From contig JACKGW010000013.1 of the NCBI GenBank assembly GCA_020631815.1, forward strand, positions 1 through 64,000: a DNA stretch of 64,000 nt, in the 5' to 3' direction. The translations under genes were made by a program, and so were the position numbers. Below, piece by piece: positions 6,553 through 14,357 of the stretch. The notes under the pieces were generated by a model, which was not told where the DNA came from, made no database searches, and saw nothing but the letters and a program-made list of their open reading frames with translations. Position 1 is the first letter of the stretch, and the number at the start of each line of letters is the position of its first letter. The stretch is from Planctomycetota bacterium (GTDB lineage Bacteria; Planctomycetota; PLA2; JAEUHO01).

Positions 6553-9044
6553 CGCGCACCCCCCTTGTCGTTCTCGCCGGAGGGCGTGTCGGCCTCGGTG
6601 GTCGCCTGCTCCGGCGCTGCCGCGGGAGCCTGCTCCTCGGGCCGTGCCGGCGGCTTCGCTGCGTCTTCGCCGCTCGCCTTGCGCAGCGCGGCTTCCTCGA
6701 CGGCCTTCTTCTCGGCCTCGATCCGTTCCGCAGCCGCCTTGGCGTCAGCCGTCTCCGCGGTGGGCGACAGGCCGACGCGGCGCAAGGCCGGCACCGTCTG
6801 GGCCATGCGGTCCAGCCAGCGGTCGATGGCGCGGTGACTGAGGCGCACCGCAAGGACGCACGCCGCGATCAGCACGAGCGTGAGCAGCAGCCCCGTGATG
6901 TGGTCCACCACGAAGGTGCCGAGGTGGTAGTCGCCTTGGAAGGTGACGAACGACACGGCGCGGCCCGTGGCGGACTGGACGTCGTCCCACGCGGAGCGCA
7001 GGCCTTCGCCGGTGAGCGAACGCTCGACGCGGATGCCCAGGCTGCGCGTACCGAGATTGCCCAGCTCACGGCGCAGACCCTGCAGGGCGGAGCTTCGTTC
7101 CCCGGCCAGCTTGACCTGCTGCTCGACGCCTTCCCGAGCGCGCTGGAACGCCGCCACGTTGGGCTCGACCACGCCCTTGCGCCACGTCGCGAGCATGGAG
7201 CGATGCGTGCTCCGCTCCCAGCGAGGCGCGGCGTCGGCCTTCACCTGGAGGCCGCGCATGGCGCTGTCGAGCTCGGCGGCCTGCTCCTCGAAGCGGGTCT
7301 GCAGGCCCTGCAGCTGGGCCGAGACCTGCCCGGCGGCGGCCAGCTGTTCGATGCGTTCGTCGGCGGCAGCGAAGAGGCTCGCCACGACCTCGGCAGGCAG
7401 TGCGTCCAGGTGCTCGAGCGCGAGCGCCACCCGCTTGGGGCCCAACGTGGATGCGGTGGTCTTGCGCAACACGTCGAGGGCCTGCGCCCGCGGGTCGGAC
7501 GCGGCGGCCGCGACGGCAGCCGCTCCGATCTCGCCAGACGCCGGCTTGGCAGCCTCGGGCTTGTTCGCGGTCTCGTCGGTTCGCGGGCCTTGGACCAGCG
7601 CCTCGACTTCTTGGCGCAGCGACACGAGATCGCGGAGGAGCCCGTTCTGCTCGAGCAGCTCGGCCACCACCTGCCGGCGTGAGCTCCACGCCGCGGCGGA
7701 GGGGCCCTCGCCCGCGGCCGCGTTCTTCTCGGCGAGCTGCTGCTCGCGCTCCAGCTGGAGGACCTGCGCCTGCAGACGGCCCAGCTGTCGCTCGCGCCGG
7801 ATGCGGTTGAGCTCTTCGACGAACGTGGCGAGGATCTCGCTGGCGATGCGCTCTTCTTCGCGCGCGATGACGAGGCCCTCGTCGAGGATCGCGAGGCGCT
7901 CGTTCGCGCGACGAGCCGTGATGTAGAGCAGCCGCAGCTCCTGCTGGCCGACCCACTGCGCCACGCGGAGCTTCTCCAGCTCGCGGCGGTCCTCGTCCGA
8001 GCCCTGGGGCGGAGCGGGATCGCCCTCGGGCTCGCCCCCCGGCGAGGGCGGCGGTGCCGCACCCTCCAGTCGCGACTCGATGTCTTCGATCTCGAAGGCG
8101 CGAATGCCGCCTTGGGTCACGAGGTCCTGCTCGACCTCGACCATCTGGTCCAGCCCGGCCAGCACCAACGCCCGGCGCTCCTCGAGCGACTTGATCTCCT
8201 TGCGCAGGCGATCGACGCGCTCTTGCTTGCGACGCACGCGCTCTTCGTTCTCGAGCCCGCGCGAGGGCTTCTCGGCCGACCAGACGCGGCGCCGCTCGGC
8301 CAGCTGGACCTTGCGCAGGCGCAGCCACGGCCGCGACCAGGGCGAGATCATCTCGTCGGCGAGCAGCGGGCTGTGCGGCAGGGCCGTCAGGCTGGACCCG
8401 CCTGCGTCGCGCGCGAACGGGTAGCCGCCTTGCACCGTGCGGAGGGCGGGGACGGCATCACCACCGGCCGGCCCCTGGTCATCCGTGGTCTCCACCACGA
8501 CCTGGCGATCGGGGCGACGGGCCACGTCGAGCTCGGCGGTGAGCAGACGCTTGAGGAGGTCGGCGCCCTCTTCGCCCAGGGTCTCCGGCGAGGCCAGCTG
8601 GTCGAGCTTGCCCAGGGCCAGCTTCGCGACGTCCTTGCCGCCGCTCTCGGGATCCACGAGGAGCAGGGAGGGGAGGCCCTGCCCCTGGGTCACCCAGCGG
8701 TAGAGGATGGCGCCCTGGCGCACCTGGCCGGGTGCCTCCTCGGTGCCGACGAGCTCGCGAGCGCGCTCGACCTGCTCGGGGGCCACGAGGGCCCAGGCAT
8801 CGGCCTCGCGGGCCAAGACGGCTTCGATGTCGTCCATCCCGCCTGCGGCAGGGTCTTCGGGGCGGACGGCGGCTCGGGCGCGCTCGAGGAAGTCCACGCG
8901 GCGCTGCTCACGGGCCTTCGCGTCGTCCACGACGGGTGCGGGGTCGGCCAGGGCTCGCCGTCCGACCGCCCCCGGAAGGAGGCTGGCAAGGAGGGCCCCC
9001 AGCACGGACACCAGCACCATCCGGAGGGCAAACGGGATGGGCAT
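6549..9044 (-). CDS. Secreted coiled-coil protein, MscK/KefA N-terminal-like partner
   Basis: An 831-residue protein with a signal peptide (about residues 1-33), long heptad-rich helices over residues ~240-700 rich in Glu, Arg, Gln and Leu, one membrane helix near 714-735 (HITGLLLTLVLIAACVLAV), and a low-complexity Ala/Glu/Pro cytoplasmic tail. MscK and MscM channels have a large periplasmic coiled-coil region ahead of the channel domain in one polypeptide. Here the same arrangement is divided between two overlapping genes. The start is ATG with no Shine-Dalgarno; TAGACT lies 6 nt upstream and could be a -10 for a leaderless transcript. Confidence 0.75.
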   Translation of the reverse strand: MPIPFALRMVLVSVLGALLASLLPGAVGRRALADPAPVVDDAKAREQRRVDFLERARAAVRPEDPAAGGMDDIEAVLAREADAWALVAPEQVERARELVGTEEAPGQVRQGAILYRWVTQGQGLPSLLLVDPESGGKDVAKLALGKLDQLASPETLGEEGADLLKRLLTAELDVARRPDRQVVVETTDDQGPAGGDAVPALRTVQGGYPFARDAGGSSLTALPHSPLLADEMISPWSRPWLRLRKVQLAERRRVWSAEKPSRGLENEERVRRKQERVDRLRKEIKSLEERRALVLAGLDQMVEVEQDLVTQGGIRAFEIEDIESRLEGAAPPPSPGGEPEGDPAPPQGSDEDRRELEKLRVAQWVGQQELRLLYITARRANERLAILDEGLVIAREEERIASEILATFVEELNRIRRERQLGRLQAQVLQLEREQQLAEKNAAAGEGPSAAAWSSRRQVVAELLEQNGLLRDLVSLRQEVEALVQGPRTDETANKPEAAKPASGEIGAAAVAAAASDPRAQALDVLRKTTASTLGPKRVALALEHLDALPAEVVASLFAAADERIEQLAAAGQVSAQLQGLQTRFEEQAAELDSAMRGLQVKADAAPRWERSTHRSMLATWRKGVVEPNVAAFQRAREGVEQQVKLAGERSSALQGLRRELGNLGTRSLGIRVERSLTGEGLRSAWDDVQSATGRAVSFVTFQGDYHLGTFVVDHITGLLLTLVLIAACVLAVRLSHRAIDRWLDRMAQTVPALRRVGLSPTAETADAKAAAERIEAEKKAVEEAALRKASGEDAAKPPARPEEQAPAAAPEQATTEADTPSGENDKGGAR

Positions 9045-9050
9045 CGCGGC

Positions 9051-9056
9051 AGTCTA
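9051..9056 (-). promoter_or_regulatory. Putative leaderless -10 TAGACT before the coiled-coil/MscS operon
   Basis: TAGACT is followed by six bases (GCCGCG) and the ATG at 9044. The same TAGACT-GCCGC arrangement precedes pgi at 62296. No ribosome-binding site is visible, so transcription may begin at or next to the start codon. Confidence 0.45.
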
Positions 9057-9154
9057 GCGGCATGGTCAGAGCGTGCCCCGGGGAGTCGGAGGGTCCGACC
9101 CGCCAGGCGCAGGCAGCCTTGATCCACACGCCGGAACCGCGCGAGGACACGCTG

Positions 9155-9691
9155 ATGACACGCCGAAGGACGCTCCTGACGACGCCGTCGCCGCGCGACC
9201 AAGTCGACTTCCTCGAGGCGGTTCGGCGCAGTCGCGCGCTGCATCGACCGTGGGCGTACCCGCCTTCGACGCCGGAGCGCTACGCGACGTGGCTGGCCCG
9301 CCTGGACACGGAACGCAACGCGAGCTGGCTTGTGCGACGTCGCGACGACGACGCCCTGGTGGGCGTCATCAACCTGAACGAGATCGTCGGGGGCAGCTTC
9401 CTCTCGGGCTACCTCGGCTACTACGCCTTCCGGGGCCAGGAGCGACAGGGCCTCATGCACGAGGGCCTCTCCGACGCGTTGGCCGAGGTGTTCGGGCCGC
9501 GCAAGCTGCATCGCGTGGAGGCCAACATCCAGCCGGAGAACCAGGCCTCGATTGCGCTCGTCCAAGGCCTCGGCTTCCGCCAAGAGGGCTACTCGCCGCG
9601 GTATCTCAAGATCGGAGGCCGCTGGCGGGATCACGAGAGGTGGGCCTTGCTGGCCGAAGACTGGCGCTCGCGCTCTCGCACACGCGCGTGA
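9155..9691 (+). CDS. GNAT-family N-acetyltransferase (RimJ/RimL-like)
   Basis: A 178-residue protein matching the RimJ/RimL branch of GNAT acetyltransferases. These transfer acetyl from acetyl-CoA to protein N-termini or small amines. Visible signs are the SGYLGYYAFRGQERQGLMHEG stretch (acetyl-CoA loop equivalent), HRVEANIQPENQASIALVQGLGF with the typical Asn-x-x-Ser and leucine-glycine-phenylalanine end, and a closing segment with DHERWALL. Substrate cannot be told. The chosen ATG has a weak GAGG upstream. A nucleotidyltransferase begins 16 nt after its stop, probably in the same transcript. Confidence 0.88.
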   Translation: MTRRRTLLTTPSPRDQVDFLEAVRRSRALHRPWAYPPSTPERYATWLARLDTERNASWLVRRRDDDALVGVINLNEIVGGSFLSGYLGYYAFRGQERQGLMHEGLSDALAEVFGPRKLHRVEANIQPENQASIALVQGLGFRQEGYSPRYLKIGGRWRDHERWALLAEDWRSRSRTRA

Positions 9692-9707
9692 GGAGGAGGG
9701 GACCGAC

Positions 9708-10454
9708 ATGTCGCTCTTTGCACCGGGTCGGCGCAGCGAGGTCCAAGCCGTGCTATGGCGCTGGGCCGACGAGGATCCGGCGATCGTGGCTGCTGCGGTG
9801 GTGGGTTCGGAAGCGCGCGACGCCGTCGACCGCTGGTCGGACATCGACCTCACGTTCGCGGTCGACGACGTGGCGGCGCGCGACGGCACCCTCGCCCGCT
9901 GGACGGCGCGCATGGAGGGCGAGCTGCAGGCCGTGGCGCTCTTCGACGTCTCGCGTGGGCTGACGATCTACCGCGTGTTCCTGCTCCCCGACGCGCTGCA
10001 GGTCGATCTCTCCTTCTCGCCCGCCGAGGGCTTCGGGCCGAAGGGCCCCGACTTCCGCTTGCTGTTCGGCACCGCGAGCCCGCCGCCGCCCCCGGCGGCA
10101 GCACCCGTCGCGTCGTGGCTTGGGGAAGCCGTACATCACGCCTTGCGGGCACGCATCGCCGTGGAGCGTGGCCGCCCCTGGCAGGCGGCCTTCTGGATCC
10201 AGACGGTGCAGCAGCTGGCCATCTCGCTCGCGTGCGCGAAGCGCGGGCTTGCCCCCCACCATGGACGAGGCGTCGACGAGCTGCCCGCCGACGTGCTCGC
10301 CCGCCTCGCCCAGGTCGACATGGCGTCGCAGGCGCGCGACGAGCAGCTGCGAGCCCTCCGAGCCGCGATGGACGTGCTGGTGGCCGAGGCCGGTGACGCG
10401 TCGCCGCTCCTGGATCGCGTGGCGGCGCCCCTCGACGCGATCCTGTCTCCGTAA
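9708..10454 (+). CDS. Nucleotidyltransferase-fold protein, aminoglycoside adenylyltransferase-like
   Basis: A 248-residue protein with the signature of nucleotidyltransferases: VVGSEARDAVDRWSDIDLTF at about residues 26-45, giving the G-S then D-x-D metal-binding motif. The C-terminal half is helical, as in ANT-type and streptomycin 6-adenylyltransferase-like proteins. Family members transfer NMP to small molecules or proteins. A strong ribosome-binding site (GAGGAGGAGGGG) sits just before the ATG. It is coupled to the acetyltransferase upstream. An antibiotic-resistance role cannot be claimed: many chromosomal proteins share this fold and no mobile element is near. Confidence 0.75.
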   Translation: MSLFAPGRRSEVQAVLWRWADEDPAIVAAAVVGSEARDAVDRWSDIDLTFAVDDVAARDGTLARWTARMEGELQAVALFDVSRGLTIYRVFLLPDALQVDLSFSPAEGFGPKGPDFRLLFGTASPPPPPAAAPVASWLGEAVHHALRARIAVERGRPWQAAFWIQTVQQLAISLACAKRGLAPHHGRGVDELPADVLARLAQVDMASQARDEQLRALRAAMDVLVAEAGDASPLLDRVAAPLDAILSP

Positions 10455-10474
10455 GCTCGCGCGGTCCCACGGCG

Positions 10475-10480
10475 TAGGCT
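10475..10480 (+). promoter_or_regulatory. Putative leaderless -10 TAGGCT before the beta-helix gene
   Basis: TAGGCT is followed by seven bases and the ATG at 10488, with no Shine-Dalgarno between. It fits the TAnnnT pattern before several other starts in the window. Confidence 0.35.
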
Positions 10481-10487
10481 CTTGCGC

Positions 10488-12770
10488 ATGCCCAGGTTGC
10501 TTCACGCACTTGCCTTGCTGGCCCTGCTCGCTGCGTCCCCGCACGTGGTGACCGGCGAGCCCACGACGCTCGAGCCGAAGGACGACCTGGCCGTGGCCGG
10601 CTCGGTGCGTCTGGCCACGGGTACGTGGCGCGTGCCCGATGCGGGCGACGACGGCGCCTTGCGCATCACGGAGGACGGGACGGAGCTGGACCTGGGCGAC
10701 GCCGTGTTGGATGGCCGCGAGCGCGACGATGTGGCGCCCGAGGCCTACCGGGGCATCTGCATCCAGGTGATCGGTGCGCGCAACGTGACGATCCGCGGCG
10801 GGCGCCTGCGGGGCTACCGCGTGGCCGTTCAAGCGATGGACGCGCCGGGCCTGAGGCTGCTCGGCGTGAACGCCGACGAGGGCCGACGCGACCGCTTGGC
10901 GAGCACGCCCGCGCGGGAGGCAAGCGAGGACTGGCTCTGGCCCCACCACGATGACGACGACGAGTGGGCCAAGCGCTACGGCGCGGGCTTCAGCCTCACG
11001 CGCTGCGACCTGGCGCACGTGGAGGGCTGCGAAGCCCGCCGCGGCCAGAACGGCCTGCTGTTGGCTTCCTCGCGGCGCGTGCGCATCGTGGGCAACGACT
11101 TCGCGTGGAACAGTGGCTGGGGGGTGGCGCTGTGGCGGGCCTCCGAGAACATCATCGCCTGGAACGTGCTCGATCATTGCGTGCGTGGCATGAGCCCGGG
11201 CGTGTACTTCCGCGGGCAGGACAGCGCCGCGATCCTGCTGTTCGAGCAATGCTGCAGCAACGTCGTGTACCGCAACCACGCGACCCACTCGGGTGATGGG
11301 CTGTTCCTGTACGCCGGGCACGAGACCACGCAGCGGACGGGCCGAGGTGGAAGCAACCACAACGTGGTCGTGGACAACGACTTCCGCTTCGCCGTGGCGA
11401 ACGGGATCGAGGCCACGTTCAGCACGGGCAACGTGTTCGCCGGCAACGACGTGAGTGGCTCCGACCACGGTGTGTGGGCCGGGTACAGCCGGGACACGCT
11501 GATCGTCGAGCAGCGCGCCGTGGACTGCATGACGGCCGGCATCTCCATCGAGCACGGCGTGGGCAACCGCATCGTGGGCAATGAGATCGAGGGCGGTCGC
11601 CACGGCGTCCACCTCTGGTGGGACGACGACAAGGAGCTGCTTGCCGGGCCCTACGGGCAGCAGCAGGACACGCGCAGCGCGGACAACACGGTCGAGGGCA
11701 ACACGATCCGTGGCTCCGAGATCGCCCTACGCCTCGTCCAGGACGAGGGCAGCACCGTGCGCTGGAACGACCTCGGCGCCAGCGCGGTCGGGCTGCAGCT
11801 GGAGGGCACGACGCGCCCGCGCGAGCTGGCCTTCAACCGCTTCGTCGGCACGCGGCGTCGACGTGGCGAGGCGCCCCGCGCGCTCCAAGCGCCCGATGGC
11901 TTCGCCCTGGACCCCCGCAACACGCGTCATCTGCGCCTGGCGGACGAAGACCGACCCGACGTGGCGGCCCTGGTCGCCAATCGCGCCTTTCCCCGGCCCG
12001 CCGTGCGGCGCCCCGCGCCCCCCGACGTGGCGCAGCCGCGGCGCATGCCCGAGCCGGTCGCGGCGCCCATGGGGCGTGATGCGTTCCGCATCGGGCCCTA
12101 CGGGCCGCTGCAACCGTCCGATGCGGCCGTGCTTCCCGAGAGCCTGGAGGGCGGACGTAGCGCCACGCTGTTCGTGTTCGCTCCCGGCCCGTGGGAGGTG
12201 TGCACCACGAGCGGCGACGTGGAGGTGGAGCCGGCAAGGGGCTCCGGCGACGGACGCGTCGTCGTACGCGCGGCCGCGTCGGCGCCCGCCCGACCGCTGC
12301 CGTTCACGCTCGAGATCTGCATGCCCGGTGAGCTGTTCCCGGTCTCCGGTCAGCTGCTACCCGTCGTGTGGGACGTGGCCTGGTACCTGCTCGATGCCGA
12401 TCCGCTCGCGGAACCGGAGTCGGTCGGCCGCGCGTTCGCGGGTGAGCCCGTCGCGAGGCAGCGCGTGGACGCGCTGCTGTTCCCCTGGCGCGCGGGCTCA
12501 CCGCCCGGCGTGCGCGCCGATCGCTTCGCGACGCGCGCACGCACCGAGGTCGACCTGCCGGCGGGCCGCTGGCGTCTGCGCGTGACGAGCGACGACGGCG
12601 TTCGCGTGCGCGTGGACGGTCGCGAGGTGCTGGTCAACTGGACGCGTCACGGGCCTACCGAAGACAAGGTCGAGCTGGACCTCGAGGCCGGGCGCCACGC
12701 CATCGAGATCGAGCACATGGAGATCGACGGCTGGGCGTGGCTGGAGGCGCATCTGGAGCGGGTGCCATGA
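10488..12770 (+). CDS. Secreted right-handed beta-helix protein with C-terminal PA14 domain
   Basis: A 760-residue exported protein; an in-frame TTG two codons earlier is an alternative start. Residues 1-23 form a signal peptide. Residues ~60-450 have repeated NosD/pectate-lyase-type turns (for example NVTIRGGRL, VRIVGNDFAWNSGWGVAL, NRIVGNEIEGG), each coil ~22 residues and rich in Asn and Gly, which indicates a parallel beta-helix. The end (from about 620) fits a PA14-type carbohydrate-binding module: WRLRVTSDDGVRVRVDGREVL and a closing GRHAIEIEHMEIDGWAWLEAHLE. Such proteins usually bind or cleave polysaccharides outside the cell; catalytic residues cannot be assigned. Confidence 0.8.
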   Translation: MPRLLHALALLALLAASPHVVTGEPTTLEPKDDLAVAGSVRLATGTWRVPDAGDDGALRITEDGTELDLGDAVLDGRERDDVAPEAYRGICIQVIGARNVTIRGGRLRGYRVAVQAMDAPGLRLLGVNADEGRRDRLASTPAREASEDWLWPHHDDDDEWAKRYGAGFSLTRCDLAHVEGCEARRGQNGLLLASSRRVRIVGNDFAWNSGWGVALWRASENIIAWNVLDHCVRGMSPGVYFRGQDSAAILLFEQCCSNVVYRNHATHSGDGLFLYAGHETTQRTGRGGSNHNVVVDNDFRFAVANGIEATFSTGNVFAGNDVSGSDHGVWAGYSRDTLIVEQRAVDCMTAGISIEHGVGNRIVGNEIEGGRHGVHLWWDDDKELLAGPYGQQQDTRSADNTVEGNTIRGSEIALRLVQDEGSTVRWNDLGASAVGLQLEGTTRPRELAFNRFVGTRRRRGEAPRALQAPDGFALDPRNTRHLRLADEDRPDVAALVANRAFPRPAVRRPAPPDVAQPRRMPEPVAAPMGRDAFRIGPYGPLQPSDAAVLPESLEGGRSATLFVFAPGPWEVCTTSGDVEVEPARGSGDGRVVVRAAASAPARPLPFTLEICMPGELFPVSGQLLPVVWDVAWYLLDADPLAEPESVGRAFAGEPVARQRVDALLFPWRAGSPPGVRADRFATRARTEVDLPAGRWRLRVTSDDGVRVRVDGREVLVNWTRHGPTEDKVELDLEAGRHAIEIEHMEIDGWAWLEAHLERVP

Positions 12771-12787
12771 CGCGCGGCGTCCCTCCC

Positions 12788-12885
12788 GTACGGAGTCGGG
12801 TGAGATTCCAACCCCACGCTCGAGAGCGCGCTCGCATGGGAGAGCACAGGGCAGCGTGAGGTTGGAATCTCACCCGACTCCGTAC
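12788..12885. repeat. Long palindrome with 26-bp arms (TACGGAGT element, copy 2)
   Basis: Arms at 12788-12813 and 12860-12885 are perfect 26-bp complements beginning GTACGGAGTCGGGTGAG. After one C/A mismatch six more pairs follow (12815-12820 with 12853-12858), and the centre contains another small GC hairpin. It fills the 121-bp gap between two convergent genes, so it could serve as a two-way transcription stop, but there is no T-run and the stem is far longer than a normal terminator. Its outer sequence resembles that of the inverted repeat at 117-177. Confidence 0.8.
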
Positions 12886-12891
12886 CCCTGT

Positions 12892-13719
12892 CTACGGCCG
12901 CGCCACCGCGAACAGCGTCCCGAACGGCAACGCCAGACCGCGGCCACTCACGCGGCGCGCCAAGCTCGTCGGTAGACGCAGTCGCTGCGCCAGCGTGTGC
13001 CACGAGCATGGTGTTCGTGCATGCAAGAACTGCACGTCCCCGTAGCCCGCACGCTCGAGCAGCCCGGCCAACGACCGACGCGTGAAGAACGTCAGATGCT
13101 CCCAGGGCGTCACGAACGGCCAGCGACGCCCCGTCAAGCGCGACCACCAGCCGCCGAAGTCGGGCGCGGTGATGGCGACAGCCCCCGACGGCATCACCGC
13201 CTGACGCAGGCGACGCAGGACGTCCAGCGGCTCGACCAGATGCTCGAGCACGTCGAACAGCGTGATCAGGTCCTTGCTGGCCGCACCCAACAGCGCCTGC
13301 GTGACGGACCCCGCCTGCACCACCAAGCCGCTGCGTTCCGAAGCCCAGCGAGCGACCTCGAGGTCGGCTTCGAGCCCCGTCACCCGGTAGCCGCGACCTG
13401 CCGCAATGCGCAGCAGCACCCCGCTTGCGCATCCGACGTCGAGCAGGCGCGTGCCGCGCCCGCCGCATCCCACACCCTCGAGCGCAGTCAGCCGTCGCCC
13501 CATCTCGCGAGCGAACACGGGCTCGTCGGCGGCGTAGTCGAGGTAGCCGCGCGTGGGCCCTCGGAAGTAGGAGAGCCCGTAGAGCGGCAGGACCTGCTCT
13601 TCCGCGGGCCAGGGATCGACGCGCACGAGACCGCAGTCCGGACACTTCACCAGCACGGCGTCACGCGCCTTCAGGCAGGGCAACGCCTGGCGCGACGAAC
13701 AGCAGCCGGGACAGCTCAC
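12892..13719 (-). CDS. Class I SAM-dependent methyltransferase with zinc-ribbon N-terminus
   Basis: A 275-residue protein starting at the GTG of a GTGA overlap with the upstream methyltransferase. Residues 2-35 form a CxxC...C...CPxCG zinc-ribbon (SCPGC to CPDCGLVRVDP), typical of methyltransferases acting on sugars or lipid-linked intermediates. The Rossmann domain follows with TRLLDVGCASGVLLRIAAGRG (SAM motif I), an acidic end to strand 2 (GLEAD) and LFDVLEHLVEP (motif IV). The arrangement resembles C-methyltransferases of polysaccharide and secondary-metabolite clusters. The substrate is not identifiable. Confidence 0.88.
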   Translation of the reverse strand: MSCPGCCSSRQALPCLKARDAVLVKCPDCGLVRVDPWPAEEQVLPLYGLSYFRGPTRGYLDYAADEPVFAREMGRRLTALEGVGCGGRGTRLLDVGCASGVLLRIAAGRGYRVTGLEADLEVARWASERSGLVVQAGSVTQALLGAASKDLITLFDVLEHLVEPLDVLRRLRQAVMPSGAVAITAPDFGGWWSRLTGRRWPFVTPWEHLTFFTRRSLAGLLERAGYGDVQFLHARTPCSWHTLAQRLRLPTSLARRVSGRGLALPFGTLFAVARP

Positions 13720-14357
13720 GTCCACGTGCCCACCACGACGCGGTCCGCCCACGGCGACAGGGACGACGGAGGTAGAGCGCGCGCCTTCAAGCCGTAGCCC
13801 TCGAGCAGCTCGACCCAGGCCTCGCTCGCGCGGTAGGCGCGAGCGCGCGGCCCCGGCAGCCGCTTGCGCGGCATCATCGCCTCCCGAAGCCGCGTCCACA
13901 CCATGCGAAACGTGGCGGTGGCATCGGGCGTACGCAGCAGGATCATGCCTCCGGGGAGAAGCGCCCGCAGCGCGCGGTGCACGACGTCGGCCTGCTGCTC
14001 CTCATCCAGGTGCTGCAGGACGTCGACCAAGGCGACGGCGTCGGTCGGCGGCAGCGAGACCGTGCGCGGATCGTCTTCGAGGACGGCAATGGGCAGCTCG
14101 GCGGCACTCGCCCGCAGTGCCGCCACGCGCCGCGGGTCCGCCTCCACGGCCAGCACACGCCGGGCCTCGCCGCCTGCCGCCAACGCGTGCGCGAAGAGGC
14201 CCCAGCCGGCGCCGAGGTCCACGATCCGCCCTTCGCTCGGAAGCAGCTGCGCCAGGCGGCCGTAACCGCCGGCATGCCAGCGCCAGCGCCGTCGAAGACG
14301 CGCGAAGAGGCCGTCCGCCGGGTACTGCGAAGGGCCGACGCCGCGGCGTCGGCTCAT
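13716..14357 (-). CDS. Class I SAM-dependent methyltransferase
   Basis: A 213-residue protein. SAM motif I is RIVDLGAGWGLFAHALA, strand 2 ends VLAVEADPRRVAALR, and motif IV is AVALVDVLQHLDEE, followed by LLPGGMILLRTPD. The C-terminal region probably binds substrate, with an Arg/Lys-rich stretch (MMPRKRLPGPRARAYRAS). The start overlaps the HtrA stop by ATGA and its stop overlaps the next methyltransferase, so all three genes form a tightly coupled operon. The two methyltransferases may act in sequence on one substrate; this is inferred from linkage only. Confidence 0.85.
   Translation of the reverse strand: MSRRRGVGPSQYPADGLFARLRRRWRWHAGGYGRLAQLLPSEGRIVDLGAGWGLFAHALAAGGEARRVLAVEADPRRVAALRASAAELPIAVLEDDPRTVSLPPTDAVALVDVLQHLDEEQQADVVHRALRALLPGGMILLRTPDATATFRMVWTRLREAMMPRKRLPGPRARAYRASEAWVELLEGYGLKARALPPSSLSPWADRVVVGTWT

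Noticed and set aside
4978..6837. Very long open frames opposite the MscS, pyrophosphatase, antiporter and pilB genes (for example 4978-6837, 15251-17722 and 19309-22014 on the plus strand)
   Set aside because: They are mirrors of well-supported minus-strand genes in very GC-rich sequence. Their products are His/Arg/Gly/Asp-rich with no domains or plausible starts.
9155..10454. Acetyltransferase plus ANT-like nucleotidyltransferase as an antibiotic-resistance cassette
   Set aside because: Both families are very broad, and there is no integron, insertion sequence or compositional shift nearby.
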